Positions 8,585-16,774 of a stretch of DNA of 32,017 nucleotides are shown here, one piece after another. This DNA is from Nitrospinota bacterium (GTDB lineage: Bacteria; Nitrospinota; Nitrospinia; Nitrospinales; VA-1): positions 1 to 32,017 of the forward strand of contig JAQCGX010000036.1 in NCBI GenBank assembly GCA_027619975.1, given 5' to 3'. A program made the position numbers and the translations under genes. The notes under the pieces are model-generated. The model ran no database searches. It had not been told where the DNA came from and was given only the letters and a program-made list of their open reading frames with translations. Each line of letters starts with the position of its first letter. Within the stretch, counting starts at the first letter, position 1.

Positions 8585-9469
8585 TCAGTCCTTGATGGTT
8601 CGTACCGGGCGCACACCGTGGCTTCGTAACCCCTGTTTATGCCACTTGCAGTCCCCGTTATAAAAATGGAAGCGCATGGCCAGAGAAGTATCGGTTTTGT
8701 TCAGGGTTTTCGTCCAGGAAGTCTGCCCGCACCCCGGCGGAAAACCCTTCACCAGAAAGACGGTATCGCCAAATTTATCGGTCACCGGGTTGCTTGAATC
8801 ATAAATCATTTGCACTTCCTTACGGCTGGGCATTCTCCAATCGGTAAAGGAGGCAAACTTTCGACGATTTAATGCATTGATGTACATTTTGGCTTCCTCC
8901 CAGGAAAGCCATTTATCCAACTCCAGATAAGAATCACTTGCTTTCCACATCAAGCCAGCCACCCGGTCAGAGATCGTTTCATTCTTATTATCAATAAACC
9001 TTTCCTCATCGCTATCGCTGACTTCTGCATCCTTGCCAATTTTCCGTACCAGGCGCAACCCACTGGGAAACCCCTCATTTTCCTTGGCGAGCCAAAATTC
9101 GTATTTCGACCGAAAATCAAAACTCATGGCCGCTTTAGCGCCCCTGGTTTCGCTCGTCCAGGTGGAAAAACCACAGCCAGAAGGAAATATGGGGTCCAAA
9201 TGGATCTCTGTTCCCTGAACATCGATGTTCGAGGCTTCCCAATCGAATAAAGTTTGCGCCTCGGAAGCGGTCGGGAATCGCCAGTTACCATGCCCGGAAA
9301 ATTTTTGACCATTCACCTTTTTGGAGTACTCAATTCCTTCATGCCAGGTAATCAGTCGTCCCAACTCGATCCAGGTATCATTTTTCATCCACATGAGACC
9401 ATGTTTCACATCGGTGATGGTCCCATCCCCGTTATCAACTAAAGCGGATTTTTTTTTAATATCATCCAT
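8585..9469 (-). CDS. Two-domain DUF1566 protein, array member 3
   Basis: This 294-residue protein carries two consecutive DUF1566 domains, about residues 8-143 and 155-292. Each has the full set of landmarks: (N)DG/KN-T-I-[TS]D, GLMW, W(I/L)[TS]W, NWR/DWR followed by [FM]P, TWTS or SWTK, and a terminal RLVRK/RPVRT. The link between them is short and acidic (KDAEVSDSDEE). This is an internal duplication or fusion, the only one in the cluster. There is no signal peptide. The start at 9469 has AGG four bases upstream. It lies 20 bases downstream of array member 4. Confidence 0.86.
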   Translation of the reverse strand: MDDIKKKSALVDNGDGTITDVKHGLMWMKNDTWIELGRLITWHEGIEYSKKVNGQKFSGHGNWRFPTASEAQTLFDWEASNIDVQGTEIHLDPIFPSGCGFSTWTSETRGAKAAMSFDFRSKYEFWLAKENEGFPSGLRLVRKIGKDAEVSDSDEERFIDNKNETISDRVAGLMWKASDSYLELDKWLSWEEAKMYINALNRRKFASFTDWRMPSRKEVQMIYDSSNPVTDKFGDTVFLVKGFPPGCGQTSWTKTLNKTDTSLAMRFHFYNGDCKWHKQGLRSHGVRPVRTIKD

Positions 9470-9489
9470 TATGCCTATCCAAGGAAAAT

Positions 9490-9975
9490 TTAATTACGGA
9501 CCGGAGGTCGGGTATGATCCCTTTTCACGGCATCTTTTCGGCAAAGTCTTGTTGCTCCAAAGCTATATTCTTCCACAGGAACCACTTTTCCATCAGTAAA
9601 GTCGAAACGCGGACGGCGGGTCGAGGTATCCCCCATGAGCCACATGTTTTTGAAACCTCCCTCAGGAAATGCCGGGTCGATATGAATCGTTGCTCCGCCT
9701 TTAGCCGTATTTTGAAACTCTTCCCCGTACAAGGAAATTGCTTCATCAAGCGATGGCAAACGCCAATCGTCATAGCCACCCGTTTTACGCAAATTCTTTC
9801 TATCCGCATATTCACGCGATTCATGCCAATTGAAAAACTTTCCCTTGTCCTGCCAGGAATCTTTTTTCAACCAAAAGAGTTTGGTTTTTGTGTCATAAAT
9901 GACATGTGGACCTTTTTCAACAAAACGCTTTGGTTTTGAATCTTTTTCCTGAGGTACCGGAACTTGTTCAGACAT
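9490..9975 (-). CDS. DUF1566 (Lcl_C) protein, array member 4
   Basis: This 161-residue single-domain member has a proline/lysine-rich N-terminal 15 residues (MSEQVPVPQEKDSKPK). The domain has KRFVEKGPHVIYDTKTKLFWLK in place of the NGDGT motif, FFNWHESREY, YDDWRLP and a final GATRLCRK. The usual TWTS is replaced by WLMGDTST, which sets this copy apart. AAGG lies seven bases before the ATG. There is no signal peptide. The small gap to member 3 (20 bases) suggests translational proximity in one operon. Confidence 0.82.
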   Translation of the reverse strand: MSEQVPVPQEKDSKPKRFVEKGPHVIYDTKTKLFWLKKDSWQDKGKFFNWHESREYADRKNLRKTGGYDDWRLPSLDEAISLYGEEFQNTAKGGATIHIDPAFPEGGFKNMWLMGDTSTRRPRFDFTDGKVVPVEEYSFGATRLCRKDAVKRDHTRPPVRN

Positions 9976-10089
9976 TTAGAACCTTTTTAAAAAATTTTAA
10001 CCCTCATCTCCTTACTGGCCTAAAGTGCCTGGCTCCCAGTAAGGATCAAAATAATTGCTTCCTTCGATCAGGGACAGTTCTAAAAATAA

Positions 10090-10308
10090 TTAATCCCCGG
10101 TATAACCAATTTCCGCACTGCCCTCATCCACGTTGACAATCACCGGAACAATGTGCTGACCGTTGGTATACTCCAACAGTTTTTCGAGTCCCTGAGGGTC
10201 GCTCTCCACATTCACATAGACAAATGATTTATTTTGCTTTAAAAAATCCTCCCGCGCTTTTTTAGTGTGCGGGCAATCGTTTTTCCCAAAAATCATGTAG
10301 TGACTCAT
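10090..10308 (-). CDS. Glutaredoxin-like protein, monothiol
   Basis: This is a 72-residue thioredoxin-fold protein. It has the beta strand MIFGKNDCPHTKKA, with the active site CPHT and so one cysteine, and the cis-proline loop HIVPVIV. The C-terminus ends soon after IGYTGD, so it is slightly shorter than a typical glutaredoxin of 80-90 residues. Monothiol sites usually serve in deglutathionylation or iron-sulfur handling, but the family member cannot be fixed here. An upstream ATG at 10359 would add 17 residues without fold value; I chose 10308 because AAGGA is about four bases upstream. It lies between two DUF1566 genes on the same strand. Confidence 0.83.
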   Translation of the reverse strand: MSHYMIFGKNDCPHTKKAREDFLKQNKSFVYVNVESDPQGLEKLLEYTNGQHIVPVIVNVDEGSAEIGYTGD

Positions 10309-10362
10309 AAATTCCTTTTTCCAAATCCCAAGGCAACGCCTCAGGATGGAGAGTTGCAAACC

Positions 10363-10986
10363 CTATCGTTCAAACTTTTTAGTATCCTTGCGCCATTCCG
10401 GCTCCCAATTATCCTTAACATCATCGCGCACAATCCGTACATGGGAATACTCGTTGTCTTTATGCTCCCAAACTTCATTGCCCGTTATATAGCTGAACTT
10501 CATGGCGTACTGCTGATAATCCGGTTTCTCTTCAAATGTCCAGGTATTGTGCCCCTGCCCAGTCTCGAATGCGGAATCAATGTGAATCTCCGCTCCGGCC
10601 TTGTCATAATTAGTCATCGTAAAGGAAAAGATGTTTTTTGCATCTTCAAAACTCGCCAGCCGCCAGTCATCGAATCCAGCGAATTTTTTTTCGTTCATTA
10701 ATTCACAATAATCATTGGCTTCATACCAGGTGATACCGTATCCAAATTCTTCAAAAGAATCCGACTTTTTCCACATCAAACTGTTGCGGGTATCGCTGAC
10801 GGTGCCATCCCCGTTATCCACAAAACTGGGGGGGGCCTCCTCAATTAAGTCGTCATCTTCCTCAGTCCACTCTTCTTCACCCAGCCACTCCTCACCTTCA
10901 TAACTTTCTTCATCCAGAGCATCTGAGCCCAATTCGGCTTTTTCTTCATCCTGATTTTCAACATCCAATTTTTCTTCGTCGGGCAT
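10363..10986 (-). CDS. DUF1566 protein with acidic N-terminal tail, array member 5
   Basis: This is a 207-residue protein. Residues 1-52 are almost entirely acidic (Glu/Asp with scattered Leu, Trp), likely disordered. Residues about 53-190 form a DUF1566 domain: FVDNGDGTVSDTRNSLMWKK, GITWYEANDYC, FAGFDDWRL, NTWTFEE, HVRIVRDD. It ends in a charged 20-residue tail. No signal peptide is present. AGGAG lies seven bases before the ATG at 10986. The glutaredoxin start is 54 bases downstream. The acidic tail resembles those of the NHL and TPR proteins elsewhere in this window. Confidence 0.85.
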   Translation of the reverse strand: MPDEEKLDVENQDEEKAELGSDALDEESYEGEEWLGEEEWTEEDDDLIEEAPPSFVDNGDGTVSDTRNSLMWKKSDSFEEFGYGITWYEANDYCELMNEKKFAGFDDWRLASFEDAKNIFSFTMTNYDKAGAEIHIDSAFETGQGHNTWTFEEKPDYQQYAMKFSYITGNEVWEHKDNEYSHVRIVRDDVKDNWEPEWRKDTKKFER

Positions 10987-11079
10987 CCTGACACTCCTAT
11001 TATCTAGAAAACTGGGTAACGGCCTTCCTCAAAGTCTTCTGAGAATCCATAAAACACTTCCCGACCGCCAGGGGCGGCT

Positions 11080-11523
11080 TTAAACATCGCGAACCAACCG
11101 GGCGGAAGTCCCGGTCGTGGAGACGCTTTGTTCAACACAAATCTCGCGGTTACCGGGAAAATAGCTTTTCCAGGCATAAGAATCGTAACGGGTTTCACAG
11201 GTCCAGATACTGGTTTCCCCCCCCGCCTGATAATTGGCAACCCTGCGAACAGGTTTTTCTGCTTTTTGTTTCAAAAAAACCGTACGATAGGCCTGCTCAT
11301 TCCTCAATAGAGACCGCACTTCACTTTTTGTCGGAAGTCGCCAATCATTATATCCCAAATATTTCTGTTCATTACAAGCTTTAACATAGCTGTTTGCTTC
11401 ATCCCAATTGAGCCATTTTCCCAACTCCTGCCGGGAATCCTTAACAGGCCATTGTAAATCTTCCTCGGTATCAATAACCGTTCCATCATCCTTCAATTCA
11501 AAATTATGAGTAGCTTCTGGCAA
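11080..11523 (-). CDS. DUF1566 (Lcl_C) protein, array member 6
   Basis: This 147-residue single-domain member reads FELKDDGTVIDTEEDLQWPVKDS, WLNWDEANSYVKACNE, YLGYNDWRLPT, SIWTCETR and a final SARLVRDV. The usual LMW is replaced by LQW. The start is a TTG at 11523 with AGAGG six bases upstream; no in-frame ATG lies before the domain. There is no signal peptide. The gene is 93 bases upstream of member 5, with a 372-base gap on its upstream side, so a promoter may lie before it. Confidence 0.83.
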   Translation of the reverse strand: MPEATHNFELKDDGTVIDTEEDLQWPVKDSRQELGKWLNWDEANSYVKACNEQKYLGYNDWRLPTKSEVRSLLRNEQAYRTVFLKQKAEKPVRRVANYQAGGETSIWTCETRYDSYAWKSYFPGNREICVEQSVSTTGTSARLVRDV

Positions 11524-11895
11524 GGCTCACCTCTAGAAAAAACATTTAAAACAAAAAACAGCCGGTTTTCATCGTTCATTCACATCCGGTTAACACAACC
11601 GTCTCCTCCCTTGCTTTTTGGCACGAGAAAATCATCTGCACCCGATCAATCATAAATGAACAAAATAATGAAAACAGGACGACCTGCCTTAAAAATTTTA
11701 TTGTATGGACACAAGGGATTTTATATCAATAAAGTATCATCGGGATTGGAATTTTTCAACCCCAATCCAAACTATCAATTATCTAATAATTGGCGGGGTC
11801 CAGTTTCAGGCAGACCACAACATTCGGAATAGGGAAGCAACAGTAATAGCTTTCAACAGACGCTTCATTATCCCCCTGGTTTGGAAAAAGAAGAA
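11524..11895. other. Intergenic region between DUF1566 genes 6 and 7
   Basis: This 372-base gap holds no domain-coding sequence. On the minus strand, 11806-11868 encodes a 20-residue hydrophobic/basic peptide (MKRLLKAITVASLF..) after a G-rich stretch. It is too short to call. An inverted repeat GGATTGG/CCAATCC occurs at 11743-11768. A promoter for the downstream array could lie here, but I cannot identify one. Confidence 0.4.
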
Positions 11896-12390
11896 TTAAC
11901 GCCAACCACCGCCCTGAGTGATAATATCCCTGACCGATGGAATTTTATCCATTTGAATCCTGCTGGAATCGAATTCCCCTCTTACCAGCCGAACACTCGT
12001 ATTGAGAATGTCATCGACTTCCTTGTGGCCGCCCATGCCGTTATTAAAAGAGTATACGTAGGCTGTGATCTTGCCTCTGGTATTACTGGTCCAGGTATCG
12101 AACCCGCATCCAGGGATAAATACAGCATCTATGTGAATATCTATTCCATATTTGTCTTGTAGATTTTTTTCCTTATCGTAAAGAGTCTGGGCTTCTTTCT
12201 TATCAGGCATTCTCCAGTCCGTAAACCCCGCAAACGCATCTTTATTTTTACGGTCTTTATATTTTATTGCCTGCTTAAAAGTGACAAATTTTTTGGTATC
12301 CAGATAAGAATCATTGTTTATCCACATCAGGTTCGTCAGGGTATCCGATACCGTTCCATCCCCATTATCAATAAACCTTTGTTCACTCAT
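11896..12390 (-). CDS. DUF1566 (Lcl_C) protein, array member 7
   Basis: This 164-residue protein begins directly with the domain: MSEQRFIDNGDGTVSDTLTNLMWINNDSY, FVTFKQAIKYKDRKN, FAGFTDWRMP, FDTWTS and TSVRLVRGE. A tail of about 25 residues follows. There is no signal peptide. GAGAG lies about five bases before the ATG at 12390. It stands somewhat apart, with 372 bases downstream to member 6 and a terminator plus the secreted-protein gene upstream, so it may have its own promoter in 12391-12471. Confidence 0.86.
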   Translation of the reverse strand: MSEQRFIDNGDGTVSDTLTNLMWINNDSYLDTKKFVTFKQAIKYKDRKNKDAFAGFTDWRMPDKKEAQTLYDKEKNLQDKYGIDIHIDAVFIPGCGFDTWTSNTRGKITAYVYSFNNGMGGHKEVDDILNTSVRLVRGEFDSSRIQMDKIPSVRDIITQGGGWR

Positions 12391-12471
12391 TTTAACTCTC
12401 TCGTCTCATATTAACAGTTAAAGCTACGGGTATTATTTTAAAACCTATTACCAAGAAAAATCAAAAAAAAA

Positions 12472-12493
12472 CTGGAAGGCTTTCGCCTTCCAG
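12472..12493 (-). terminator. Rho-independent terminator of the secreted-protein gene
   Basis: Nine-base arms CTGGAAGGC and GCCTTCCAG enclose the loop TTTC. Read on the minus strand the hairpin is followed by ten T residues. It lies 30 bases after the stop of the gene at 12524-13012. Confidence 0.92.
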
Positions 12494-12523
12494 CTCAATT
12501 GCAAATCTCAGATAAATCTGAAA

Positions 12524-13012
12524 TTATCTCTCAACCTCACGTCTGTCGCCCATGTTACTGAAAACACCTCTTTCAGTTCCTTTTGGCAATCCCATACCGG
12601 GCTCAATGTAGGTACTGGGCCGGGTGTGATCCAAATGGTAGTTGCTCTGGTAGGTTTTCCCAGAACCAGCATCCATTCTCCAGTCATGGCGATCAAACCG
12701 CTGTCGCTGACAGTTCACTGAGATTTTCCCTGGACCTTTGTTGGTGATGATAGACTTCATCGCCATGGCATTGGTTACATATCCACCAGGAGCCAAGGTT
12801 TCTGCAAATACTTTTTCCCAGGCATAAGCGTAAGGACCAATATCATAAGTAATGTTGGTCTCTTCCGATTCACTGGTGTTATAAACAACCCAAGAAGAAT
12901 TTTCACATGTTGCCGAGCCACCAGCTAAAACTTCGGTCACATTGGCGTTTGCAGATGCTACAACAGAAAATAAGGCAAAAATCGTGATTAAACTAAAAGC
13001 AGTCCTTCTCAT
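12524..13012 (-). CDS. Secreted protein of unknown family
   Basis: This is a 162-residue protein with a clear Sec signal peptide: MRRTAF, a hydrophobic core of about 15 residues, and a likely cleavage after ANA near residue 23. The mature part has two cysteines (ATCENSS and VNCQRQ) that could form a disulfide in the periplasm, is rich in Asn, Ser and Tyr in its first half, and ends in a charged GDRREVER tail. I recognise no domain. A GGGGGAG Shine-Dalgarno lies about five bases before the ATG, and a strong terminator follows, so it is a single-gene transcript, likely well expressed. Confidence 0.8.
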   Translation of the reverse strand: MRRTAFSLITIFALFSVVASANANVTEVLAGGSATCENSSWVVYNTSESEETNITYDIGPYAYAWEKVFAETLAPGGYVTNAMAMKSIITNKGPGKISVNCQRQRFDRHDWRMDAGSGKTYQSNYHLDHTRPSTYIEPGMGLPKGTERGVFSNMGDRREVER

Positions 13013-13328
13013 TTGCTCCCCCTTTCAATAGCGGAATTAACTTTAGGCAAGAACTATCACCCTTACATCCTAAAAACTAAACCACCTCCTATTCGGTATC
13101 TCTTTTGCGTCTATTCAAAAAATTTGCAGATCCAAAATACAAATTGAAGCTTCTGAAAAAGATACCCCTCCCAATCTCTCATTGGCTTTTCTAGGGTCGG
13201 GCAAAAATATCAAACACCATGCAATAAGTCAACCTTAAAATACCCTGGAATATCTACCTGACACACAACCCTTTTAAAATCAATAAACATGGACAAACCA
13301 GGGCCTTACCTGAAAATTCCCCCAAGCC
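13013..13328. other. Intergenic region upstream of the secreted-protein gene
   Basis: This 316-base gap separates the LRR gene (stop at 13329) from the secreted-protein gene. It has no ORF or RNA gene that I can see. The promoter for the secreted-protein gene should be within it; no pair of hexamers stands out. Confidence 0.4.
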
Positions 13329-13724
13329 TTAGACCCTAAACTTCAATGTCGTCAACTTAATCAGCGAAAGAGAATTTCGCAGTAATTTTTCACCATCTTC
13401 GGAAATATCATTGATCACAAGCTGAAGAGCCCGCAATTTTTTCAAGTATTTTGCATTCGCCAGATATTCAGCCCCCTCGTCTCCGATGGCATTGGCTGAA
13501 AGGTTCAATGAAGTCAAATTCGAAAAAATAGGCGATTCCACTATCGCCTTCACTCCATCGTTGCCAATATGATTCTGCGACAAATCCAGAGCTCTCAACC
13601 CCTTAAGACTCTCTTGCTGCGCCAGAGCTTTCGCCCCCACCTCACGTATGAATTTGGCTTTTAAACTGAGGACTTGCCCATCCTTGCTTAAATGATCTGC
13701 TATCAGGTCCTCTATATTCGCCAT
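13329..13724 (-). CDS. Leucine-rich repeat protein, ribonuclease-inhibitor type
   Basis: This is a 131-residue protein with about four LRR units of the ribonuclease-inhibitor subclass, each about 24-28 residues: LRALDLSQNHIGNDGVKAI, LTSLNLSANAIGDEGAEYL, LRALQLVINDISEDGEKLL, LTTLKFRV. Such repeats build a curved binding surface. There is no signal peptide, so it should act inside the cell, with an unknown partner. AGGA lies seven bases before the ATG. It follows the TPR gene by 43 bases on the same strand, so the two are probably cotranscribed. Confidence 0.85.
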   Translation of the reverse strand: MANIEDLIADHLSKDGQVLSLKAKFIREVGAKALAQQESLKGLRALDLSQNHIGNDGVKAIVESPIFSNLTSLNLSANAIGDEGAEYLANAKYLKKLRALQLVINDISEDGEKLLRNSLSLIKLTTLKFRV

Positions 13725-13767
13725 GTTTACATCCTAACCGAAAAACTTCACAATCAAAGCGAAGTGA

Positions 13768-14598
13768 TTAACCGAGTCCTTGAATATCTTTGGCTTCAAA
13801 TCCATATTCATCATACGCCTTCCACCCTTCCTGAAGCATTTTTTTTGCATATTTGACCATCAGATTGGCCTGGGAATGATTGGGATCGCTCTCCACAGTT
13901 CTTTTAAGGTATTTCAGAGCGGTTTTTACATCCTTGATTTCATCTCCATAAAAATCTATTTGCCGCGACTTATCGATAAGGTCAGAAGCCCATTTGTAAT
14001 AAGTGTCAGCGATTTGCTGGGGGGCATTTTTGCTGACGTATTCTACAATGTCATCATCCGCCTTCAGAAAGTTCAGATCCTGAATCGCCGCCTCAAACTC
14101 ACGGATCGGGGCCTCATAATCTTCATCATTCACCTGAGTGATGGTGTCTCCCGCTTTGTGCGCGGAATGCAGGCCCACAGAACTCCTGACGACTGTTCCG
14201 TGAATCCCGGATATGAGTTTGCTAAAATACAAGTTGCCAATCGAAAAATGAATGACCGAGCTGAATTCCTTGTCCTTATCAAACTCCAAGGCCAGATCAA
14301 ATTCGTCCTTGGCTTCTTCCAGGTCTCCCAGTTCAACCAAAGCCTCTCCCAGATTGTAATGATGAACGCAGTTTTCCGGCTCTTCATCAATTTGATTGCG
14401 AAACTCTTCTATCTGAGCTTCAAGGTCAAACTCGATCTCTTCCTCTTCATCATACTCGGTGAGGGTTTGTCCATCGGATGGAACCAGTCCGGCTTCTGCG
14501 GCTTCCGCAAGAGCGTTGGAGGAATCCAGCGTTTCGTCAGAAGCACCCAGGGCATCGTCTGAATCATCCAATTCATCTTTTAGGAGTTCATCATTCAT
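13768..14598 (-). CDS. TPR protein with acidic N-terminus
   Basis: This is a 276-residue protein. Residues 1-65 are strongly acidic (DELDDSDDALGASDE.., EYDEEEEIEFDLE). Residues about 72-125 are TPR-like (NCVHHYNLGEALVELGDLEEAKDEFDLALEFD), followed by a less regular segment and further helical repeats near 195-250 (ALKYLKRTVESDPNHSQANLMVKYA). There is no signal peptide. The role is likely a protein-binding scaffold. The ATG at 14598 is 33 bases after the stop of the DUF1566 membrane-anchored gene and 43 bases before the LRR gene, so the three appear to share a transcript with the NHL gene upstream. Confidence 0.83.
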   Translation of the reverse strand: MNDELLKDELDDSDDALGASDETLDSSNALAEAAEAGLVPSDGQTLTEYDEEEEIEFDLEAQIEEFRNQIDEEPENCVHHYNLGEALVELGDLEEAKDEFDLALEFDKDKEFSSVIHFSIGNLYFSKLISGIHGTVVRSSVGLHSAHKAGDTITQVNDEDYEAPIREFEAAIQDLNFLKADDDIVEYVSKNAPQQIADTYYKWASDLIDKSRQIDFYGDEIKDVKTALKYLKRTVESDPNHSQANLMVKYAKKMLQEGWKAYDEYGFEAKDIQGLG

Positions 14599-14631
14599 CG
14601 CTCATATCCAATATCAGTTTTAAGACCACCT

Positions 14632-15279
14632 TCATTTTTGCGCAGCTTTTTCACCTTGACCAATGCTTCTCACCAGGCGGATCGTCGACAAAGAGAGGCC
14701 CGGCCCGCCCTTGGGGCTGGGATAGGCTTTACCCCGAATAAAATTGAAGGTCCACGCAAAATCCTCCTTAAACCCTTCACTCGACCAGAAACAACAACTG
14801 GTGTTGCCAAAAATAGGGTCCATATGAACTTCGTTGACTGTCCAATAATAATTCCAGGGAATTATTTTATCTTTTTCGTAGAGAGAAGCTAATTCTTTTC
14901 GGGAAGGTAATTTCCAGTCGTCGTAACCACCAAAGCGCTTATCATTAATTTCCTGTATATAATTTTGCGCCATCTCCCAGTTGAGCCATTTTTTTTGTTC
15001 TTGATAGGAGTCCTGCTTTTTCCACATCAACCCTTCCTTAAGGTCGGTCACTGTGCCGTCCTGATTATCCTGATACCTTGGATCATTGGAGGGGGCCAAC
15101 CCCTTATTCGGGTCGGTCAAAGATAAAATCTGCCCGCCGAATATCGGATCGCCCTCGCCTTTATTCGTCTCGGCAACAGCCATCGTCTGCAGAAAAAAAA
15201 ACAACGCGCCTGCAAAAATAACTATCACGGAGACACCCCGAGTCGTTAATTTTTTCTTTAAATGTATGGCTTTCGACAT
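14632..15279 (-). CDS. Exported or membrane-anchored DUF1566 protein, array member 8
   Basis: This is the only DUF1566 member with an export signal: after MSKAIHLKKKLTTRG comes a hydrophobic core VSVIVIFAGALFFFLQ and a possible cleavage after AVA near residue 35. The domain occupies about residues 70-205 (YQDNQDGTVTDLKEGLMWKKQDS, WLNWEMAQNY, FGGYDDWKLPS, CCFWSSEG, STIRLVRSI). I chose the ATG at 15279 because AAGG lies five bases upstream; longer in-frame starts at 15312 and 15444 would place 11 to 55 extra residues before the signal and overlap the NHL gene. It is 61 bases downstream of the NHL gene. Confidence 0.85.
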   Translation of the reverse strand: MSKAIHLKKKLTTRGVSVIVIFAGALFFFLQTMAVAETNKGEGDPIFGGQILSLTDPNKGLAPSNDPRYQDNQDGTVTDLKEGLMWKKQDSYQEQKKWLNWEMAQNYIQEINDKRFGGYDDWKLPSRKELASLYEKDKIIPWNYYWTVNEVHMDPIFGNTSCCFWSSEGFKEDFAWTFNFIRGKAYPSPKGGPGLSLSTIRLVRSIGQGEKAAQK

Positions 15280-15340
15280 ATCTACCTTAAAAGAGCAAAG
15301 CTTCTTATTCATTTTCAGAGCTGATCCAAAAATTACCTGC

Positions 15341-16366
15341 CTATTCCTCTGTAGGCGCCCAATCCGGTTCCCAGGAGAGGCAAATTCCGTTGGGGTTCTT
15401 AAATTCTCCCGGCTCCTTGCCAACCACCCCCCATTTGGAAACAAAGTTCAGATCTGGATCCAATTTCTGAATCCTCTGATTGATGGTATCGACAACGAAC
15501 ACATACCCGTAGGGGTCCTCGACCAAAGACACAGGGCAATTGAACTGACCATCTCTTTTTCCGTGCTCACCGATAACGCCCAGGCTCTCTCCCTCACGGG
15601 AAAATAATTGCAACCGGTTTTGACTTTTTTCAGCGACCAGAATGGTTCCATCCCTTCGGGCTTCAATCCCACTGGGGTAATTAAGCCTGCCCTGCTCAGA
15701 ACCATACTCTCCAAATTTGGACAAAAACTGACCATCTTCGTTAAAAATCTGAATCCTTTGATTGTCCCGGTCAGCAATATAAATATTACCTTCCTTATCC
15801 AGCGCGATCCCTGTCGGAAACTTAAGAAACCCGTCAAAATCGCCAGCGAAACCAAAGCTCAACAGGAAATCACCATCATCATCGTAACGCTTGACGCAAT
15901 GATTGTGAGTATCGACAACAAGAATGGTTCCTGTGGCCTCTGCGATGATGCCCTCAGGCCAGTAAAATTTCTCCTGCCCCCAGCCTTCGCTGCCAAATTC
16001 GTGCAGGAAGTCACCATCGGCATCAAATTTCTGTATCCGGTGGCATCCTGTATCCGCCACCCAGATATAGCCATTGGAATCCACGGTGACCGCATTCGGC
16101 GTTTTAAACTCTCCGGGAGAGTAGGGTGGGCGGGTACCACCAGAACGACCGAAAGAAAAAAGGAATTTCCCGTTTCCATCAAATTTCTGTATCCGGTCGT
16201 TCCCTGAATCAGCAACCCAGACATATAACTTGGAATGATCGACAGCAATTTTCTCTGGCCGCTCTTCCGGAAGAGACGCTCCATCCATGATCGCAATCGC
16301 ATCCTTCGGAAGGAGGTCGTCCTGTGCCGCCAGCTGATTATTTTCCTTGGGTGACTGTTCTGACAT
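15341..16366 (-). CDS. Six-bladed NHL-repeat protein
   Basis: This 341-residue protein is made of about six NHL repeats between residues 40 and 325. Each carries a [IV]xVADxxNxRIQKFDxxGxFLxxFG-type core, for example YVWVADSGNDRIQKFD, IWVADTGCHRIQKFD, IYIADRDNQRIQIFN. Six blades would form a closed beta-propeller, usually a ligand- or protein-binding platform. There is no signal peptide, so it is presumably cytoplasmic. GAGG lies four bases before the ATG. It is the first gene of a likely operon with the exported DUF1566, TPR and LRR genes. Its N-terminus, MSEQSPKENN, resembles that of unrelated neighbours. Confidence 0.9.
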   Translation of the reverse strand: MSEQSPKENNQLAAQDDLLPKDAIAIMDGASLPEERPEKIAVDHSKLYVWVADSGNDRIQKFDGNGKFLFSFGRSGGTRPPYSPGEFKTPNAVTVDSNGYIWVADTGCHRIQKFDADGDFLHEFGSEGWGQEKFYWPEGIIAEATGTILVVDTHNHCVKRYDDDGDFLLSFGFAGDFDGFLKFPTGIALDKEGNIYIADRDNQRIQIFNEDGQFLSKFGEYGSEQGRLNYPSGIEARRDGTILVAEKSQNRLQLFSREGESLGVIGEHGKRDGQFNCPVSLVEDPYGYVFVVDTINQRIQKLDPDLNFVSKWGVVGKEPGEFKNPNGICLSWEPDWAPTEE

Positions 16367-16774
16367 AGTTCCTCACAGTTGAAAATTAATCCATTTTTCC
16401 GGGTGCCGAGGGGAAGGGCATTTGCCGGCTCCCCATTTTACAGACCCCATTGGAGAACCTACGGATAAGACAACCCGACAAGGCGTGTTTTAATAATCAT
16501 GAATAAATAGCTTCTCATGAGACCTCTATTGAAAACCAGGGGATAGCTTCCAAATTTACTAAAAACTTTGGGAAAAAGTGAATTTCACACAAATCGCATG
16601 CCCTGACACGAACACAATAATGATACCCGTATTTAACAAATACGGGACATAACCCTGCCGTTCCAGACGCCGTGGACTCAAAAATTCAACTGAATCCACG
16701 ATCCATTCAGTTAAACAATGAATCGGCGATTGTAAAAACCAAAAAATACCTATTTTTAGCAGTCCCTTGAGGCA
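16367..16774. other. Intergenic region with a perfect hairpin
   Basis: This 408-base gap has no ORF. It holds a perfect inverted repeat CCCGTATTT (16626-16634) and AAATACGGG (16638-16646) with a three-base loop, and a second pair AACTGAAT/ATTCAGTT near 16690-16715. Neither is followed by a T-run on either strand, so they are not obvious terminators. The promoter of the NHL operon probably lies in the 16367-16620 part. Confidence 0.5.

Noticed and set aside
11806-11868. 20-residue hydrophobic peptide on the minus strand
   Set aside because: It starts after a G-rich stretch and looks like a signal-peptide beginning, but it stops after 20 residues with no continuation in another frame that I could recognise.
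13780-14562. Plus-strand open frame of 260 codons opposite the TPR gene
   Set aside because: It is the complement of the acidic TPR gene. Phe and Ile richness comes from the reverse complement of Glu/Asp/Lys codons.
7509-15279. Diversity-generating retroelement using the DUF1566 genes as targets
   Set aside because: No reverse transcriptase or template repeat is visible in the window, and paralogue differences are not confined to one short variable region.
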